From: Clostridia bacterium
Lineage (GTDB): Bacteria > Bacillota > Clostridia > Oscillospirales > Acutalibacteraceae
Reading direction: 5' to 3'
Assembly (NCBI GenBank): GCA_017449935.1
Contig: JAFSYP010000063.1
Location: 1-35,937 of the forward strand
Length of the DNA stretch: 35,937 nt
Shown here: positions 33,132 through 35,937 of the stretch, in pieces
Layout: each line of letters opens with the position of its first letter
How positions within the stretch are numbered: position 1 is the first letter of the stretch
Program-made: the position numbers and the translations under genes
Notes under the pieces: generated by a model
Seen by the model: only the letters and a program-made list of their open reading frames with translations
Databases searched by the model: none
Told to the model about the DNA's origin: nothing

Positions 33132-33178
33132 AATAATTCCTCCTCCGTGAAAATTGGAATGGGTATAAAAACATGTAT

Positions 33179-33207
33179 AATATAGCACATGCAAAATAAA
33201 ATTTCAA
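33179..33207 (-). promoter_or_regulatory. Candidate promoter for the SCP2/aminotransferase/transketolase operon
   Basis: On the minus strand TTGAAA (33202-33207) and TATATT (33179-33184) are separated by 17 bases, with TGC before the -10 box. The leader would be about 40 bases. The region is AT-rich and non-coding. Confidence 0.75.
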
Positions 33208-33287
33208 CAGTTTTTATGTAAACAAATTGATTTTTTATCTGTTTTTTGTGTATTTTGCAGTAATCGCATTCCGTAACAAAATAATAA

Positions 33288-33341
33288 GAAGCCGCAGCGC
33301 AGCTGAAGCCGGCGTCTGCGCGCCTGCTGCGGTGCAGCTTC
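33288..33341 (-). terminator. Terminator after dnaJ
   Basis: On the minus strand GAAGCTGCACCGCAGC (33326-33341) pairs with GCTGCGCTGCGGCTTC (33288-33303), with one wobble and one mismatch. An inner GGCG/CGCC hairpin lies in the loop. TTATTATTTTG follows. It separates dnaJ from the operon downstream. Confidence 0.8.
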
Positions 33342-33376
33342 ATCAGAAACTGTTTCGGTTTAATTCCGTAAATGAT

Positions 33377-34534
33377 TTATTTTTTCTTCTTTCCGAAGAA
33401 ACCGAACTTGCCGTCGGAGTCATGGTCGACGGGCGTACCAAGCTCGTCGGAAAGCCTGTGGATCAACTCGCGCTGGGAATCGGTCAGTTTTTTCGGAACG
33501 TCCACGATCACGCGCAGAAGCTGATTGCCCTTGTCGCGGCTGTTGAGCTTCTGGATGCCCTTGCCGCGCAGCATGAACACCTCGCCCGGCTGCGTACCGG
33601 CAGGCAAATCCCACTTGACCTTGCCTTCGAGCGTGGGGATCTGGATCGTATCGCCCAACGCCGCCTGCGCGAAATTGACGTTCACGTTGTACCAGACGTC
33701 GTAGCCGTCGCGTTCAAAGAACGGATGCGGACGCACGAAGACCGCCACATGCAGATCGCCCGCAGGGCCGCCGTTCGCGCCCTTATGCCCTTCGCCGCGC
33801 ACGTTCAGCACCTGCTGGTCGTCGATTCCGGCAGGGATATTGACGTCGATGCTCACACGGCGTTTCACGCGGCCGCCGCCGCGGCACTTCGTACAGGGCG
33901 TTTCGATGATCTTTCCGCGACCGCCGCATTTCTGACACGGCTTGGAGGTCGAGATCATACCGAACGGCGTGCGCTGCTGCGCCTGCACCTGTCCCCTGCC
34001 GCCGCATTCCGGACAGGTCTTGGGCGACGTTCCCGCCGCCGCGCCGCTGCCGCCGCACTCGGAGCACATTTCTATACGCGTCGTTTCCACGGTCCGCTTG
34101 CAGCCCTTGGCCGCCTCTTCAAAGGAGATCGTCACGCGCTCCTGAAGATCTTCGCCTCGCTGCGGAGCGTTGGGATTGCGCTGACGCCCGCCGAAACCGC
34201 CGCCGAAGCCGCCGCCGAAAATGCTGCCGAACAGATCGCCGAGATCGAACTCCATCCCATCAAAGCCGCCTGCGCCGCCGCCGAAGCCGCCCGCGCCGTA
34301 ATTCGGATCGACGCCGGCATGGCCGAACTGATCGTAACGCGCTTTCTTCTGCGCGTCCGACAGCACCTCGTACGCTTCGTTGGCTTCCTTGAACTTCGCC
34401 TCGGCCTCCGGGTTATCCGGATTCAGGTCGGGGTGATACTGTTTGGCCTTTTTGCGGTAGGCTTTCTTGATCTCGTCCTCGCTTGCGTTTTTGTCAACGC
34501 CCAGTACTTCGTAATAATCGCGTTTGTCCGCCAT
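33377..34534 (-). CDS. dnaJ: Chaperone protein DnaJ
   Basis: DnaJ delivers substrates to DnaK and stimulates its ATPase. The 385-residue product has the J domain (residues 1-70, HPD motif in YHPDLNP), a Gly/Phe-rich linker at about 76-118, the zinc domain with four CxxCxGxG-type repeats ([32 protein letters not shown]; the last is slightly degenerate) and the C-terminal substrate domains. ATG 34534 follows GAGGAATCATT. It lies 70 bases after dnaK, with a GCTGTCCGGACAGC palindrome (34568-34581) between them. Confidence 0.98.
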   Translation of the reverse strand: MADKRDYYEVLGVDKNASEDEIKKAYRKKAKQYHPDLNPDNPEAEAKFKEANEAYEVLSDAQKKARYDQFGHAGVDPNYGAGGFGGGAGGFDGMEFDLGDLFGSIFGGGFGGGFGGRQRNPNAPQRGEDLQERVTISFEEAAKGCKRTVETTRIEMCSECGGSGAAAGTSPKTCPECGGRGQVQAQQRTPFGMISTSKPCQKCGGRGKIIETPCTKCRGGGRVKRRVSIDVNIPAGIDDQQVLNVRGEGHKGANGGPAGDLHVAVFVRPHPFFERDGYDVWYNVNVNFAQAALGDTIQIPTLEGKVKWDLPAGTQPGEVFMLRGKGIQKLNSRDKGNQLLRVIVDVPKKLTDSQRELIHRLSDELGTPVDHDSDGKFGFFGKKKK

Positions 34535-34604
34535 AATGATTCCTCATGTTCCTGTAAAACTTCATGCGCTGTCCGGACAGCCGTCGGGGTATTCTGTCTG
34601 CCGA

Positions 34605-35937
34605 TCAATTATCGTCCGGGATGTCCGTGAAGTCCGCTTCCTGATAGCCGCCTGCCGCAGCGTTCGGGTCAAAGCCCTGCGCACCCTGTGCGCCGCCCTG
34701 CGCCGCCTGCGCAGCCTTATAGATCTTTTCGGACACTTCATAGAATTTTTGCGTCAGCTCTTCCTGACGGGACTTGATGAGATTGATATCCTCGCCTTTG
34801 AGCGCTTCCTTGAGCGCGTCGACCTTTTCGGTCAGCACGGTCTTGTCCTCCTGCGGGAACTTGTCGCCGTCCTCGTTCATCATCTTTTCGCACTGATAGA
34901 CCATCTGGTCGGCGTTGTTGCGGATATCGACCGCTTCTCTGCGTTCCTTATCCTCCTGTGCGAAGCGCTCCGCGTCCTGCACGGCCTTTTCGATGTCCTC
35001 CTTGGACATGTTGGTCGAAGACGTGATGGAAATGGACTGCTCCTTGCCGGTGCCCAGATCCTTTGCGGACACATGGACGATTCCGTTGGCGTCGATGTCG
35101 AACGTGACCTCGATCTGCGGCACGCCTCTGCGGGCGGGCATGATGCCGTCCAGATGGAACACGCCGAGCGTCTTGTTGTCGCGGGCAAACTCACGCTCGC
35201 CCTGAAGCACGTGGACTTCAACGGACGGCTGGTTGTCGGCGGCCGTGGAGAAAATCTGGCTCTTCTTGACGGGGATCGTCGTATTGCGGTCGATGATCTT
35301 TGTATTGATGCCGCCCATCGTCTCAATGCCCAGAGACAGGGGCGTCACGTCGAGCAGCAGCAGGCCCTGCACTTCGCCGCCCAGCACGCCGGCCTGCAGC
35401 GCGGCGCCCATCGCGACGCATTCGTCGGGATTGATGCCCTTGAACGGCTCTTTGCCGAGATACTTCTGCACCGCTTCCTGCACGGCGGGGATACGGGAGG
35501 AACCGCCGACCATCAGGACCTTGTCGATCTCGGAGGTCTTCAGACCACTGTCGGAGATCGCCTGACGCACCGGTCCCATCGTCGCGTCAACGAGAGAAGA
35601 CGTCATTTCGTTGAACTTCGCGCGCGTCAGCGTCGTTTCCAGATGCTTCGGGCCGGTCGCGTCAGCCGTGATAAAGGGCAGGCTGATCGTGGAGGTCGTC
35701 ACGCCGGACAACTCGATCTTCGCTTTTTCGGCCGCTTCCTTGAGTCTCTGCATGGCCATCTTGTCGCCGCGCAGGTCGATGCCGTTTTCCTTTTTGAACT
35801 CATCAGCCAGCCAGTCGATGATTTTCTGATCGAAATCGTCGCCGCCCAGACGGTTATTGCCCGCCGTGGCCAGCACTTCCTGCACGCCGTCGCCCATCTC
35901 GATGATGGACACGTCGAACGTGCCGCCGCCCAGGTCA
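34605..35937 (-). CDS. dnaK: Chaperone protein DnaK (5' end beyond the window)
   Basis: This is the C-terminal two thirds of Hsp70. The visible part starts at [11 protein letters not shown] in the nucleotide-binding domain and includes [26 protein letters not shown], the linker-region [11 protein letters not shown], the substrate-binding domain with [19 protein letters not shown] and a helical lid ending in a Gln/Gly/Ala-rich tail and acidic [10 protein letters not shown]. No frameshift is seen. The gene runs off the right edge, so its start and any CIRCE operator upstream cannot be judged. It is followed by dnaJ, the standard hsp70 operon order. Confidence 0.98.
   Translation of the reverse strand, partial: DLGGGTFDVSIIEMGDGVQEVLATAGNNRLGGDDFDQKIIDWLADEFKKENGIDLRGDKMAMQRLKEAAEKAKIELSGVTTSTISLPFITADATGPKHLETTLTRAKFNEMTSSLVDATMGPVRQAISDSGLKTSEIDKVLMVGGSSRIPAVQEAVQKYLGKEPFKGINPDECVAMGAALQAGVLGGEVQGLLLLDVTPLSLGIETMGGINTKIIDRNTTIPVKKSQIFSTAADNQPSVEVHVLQGEREFARDNKTLGVFHLDGIMPARRGVPQIEVTFDIDANGIVHVSAKDLGTGKEQSISITSSTNMSKEDIEKAVQDAERFAQEDKERREAVDIRNNADQMVYQCEKMMNEDGDKFPQEDKTVLTEKVDALKEALKGEDINLIKSRQEELTQKFYEVSEKIYKAAQAAQGGAQGAQGFDPNAAAGGYQEADFTDIPDDN

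Noticed and set aside
1-35937. tRNA, rRNA, insertion sequence or prophage genes
   Set aside because: No cloverleaf with a GTTCGA-type arm, rRNA segment, transposase or integrase motif was recognised on either strand.

Overview
The window is a gene-dense stretch of a bacterial chromosome, most likely from a GC-rich member of the Clostridia (Ruminococcaceae/Oscillospiraceae-like). The reasons are strong AGGAGG-type ribosome binding sites, sigma-A-like promoters, Firmicute gene orders (tig-clpP-clpX-lon-ysxC; rplS-lepB-rbgA-rnhB; queA-tgt-yajC), a yajC-linked TIGR04086-type membrane protein, an archaeal-type aspartate-semialdehyde dehydrogenase and structured intergenic repeats. The taxonomic call is inference from these features, not from a marker gene. 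No rRNA, tRNA, CRISPR, phage or insertion-sequence gene was seen.

Layout. 1-3742 (minus): lysine branch operon asd-dapA-dapB, followed by a stand-alone tandem ACT-domain protein and a 69-residue cysteine-containing protein. 3931-8664 (plus): queuosine genes queA and tgt, a BaiN/YhiN-like flavoprotein, a small Cys-rich protein, yajC and a small membrane protein whose ribosome binding site sits in a perfect hairpin. 8672-16404 (minus): lysA, ysxC, lon, clpX, clpP and tig, a proteostasis block. 16505-23107 (minus): metallophosphoesterase, thrC, M19 dipeptidase, rnhB, rbgA, two tandem type I signal peptidases and rplS with a structured leader. 23334-24236 (plus): an aldo/keto reductase. 24237-24861: about 625 bases of intergenic repeats with one very small ORF. 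24862-28301 (minus): lipid kinase, RNA methyltransferase and a membrane M28 peptidase. 28376-33131 (minus): a five-gene operon of two SCP2-like proteins, a class III aminotransferase and a split transketolase. 33377-35937 (minus): dnaJ and the 3' part of dnaK.

How the genes work together. Asd, DapA, DapB and LysA cover several steps from aspartyl phosphate to lysine and cell-wall diaminopimelate, and ThrC belongs to the threonine branch of the same pathway. The separate ACT protein looks like a detached aspartokinase regulatory module. Lon, ClpXP, trigger factor and DnaK/DnaJ are protein quality control. YajC and the signal peptidases serve secretion, and YsxC, RbgA and L19 serve large-subunit ribosome assembly.

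The best candidate for an undescribed system is the 28376-33131 operon. Two divergent tandem-SCP2 (sterol-carrier-like) proteins bracket a glutamate-semialdehyde-aminotransferase-like enzyme with altered signature residues and a two-subunit transketolase. This suggests a dedicated pathway that aminates and transfers two-carbon units on a carbonyl compound, possibly with a hydrophobic intermediate held by the SCP2-like proteins. Enzyme families are read from sequence; the pathway itself is inference.
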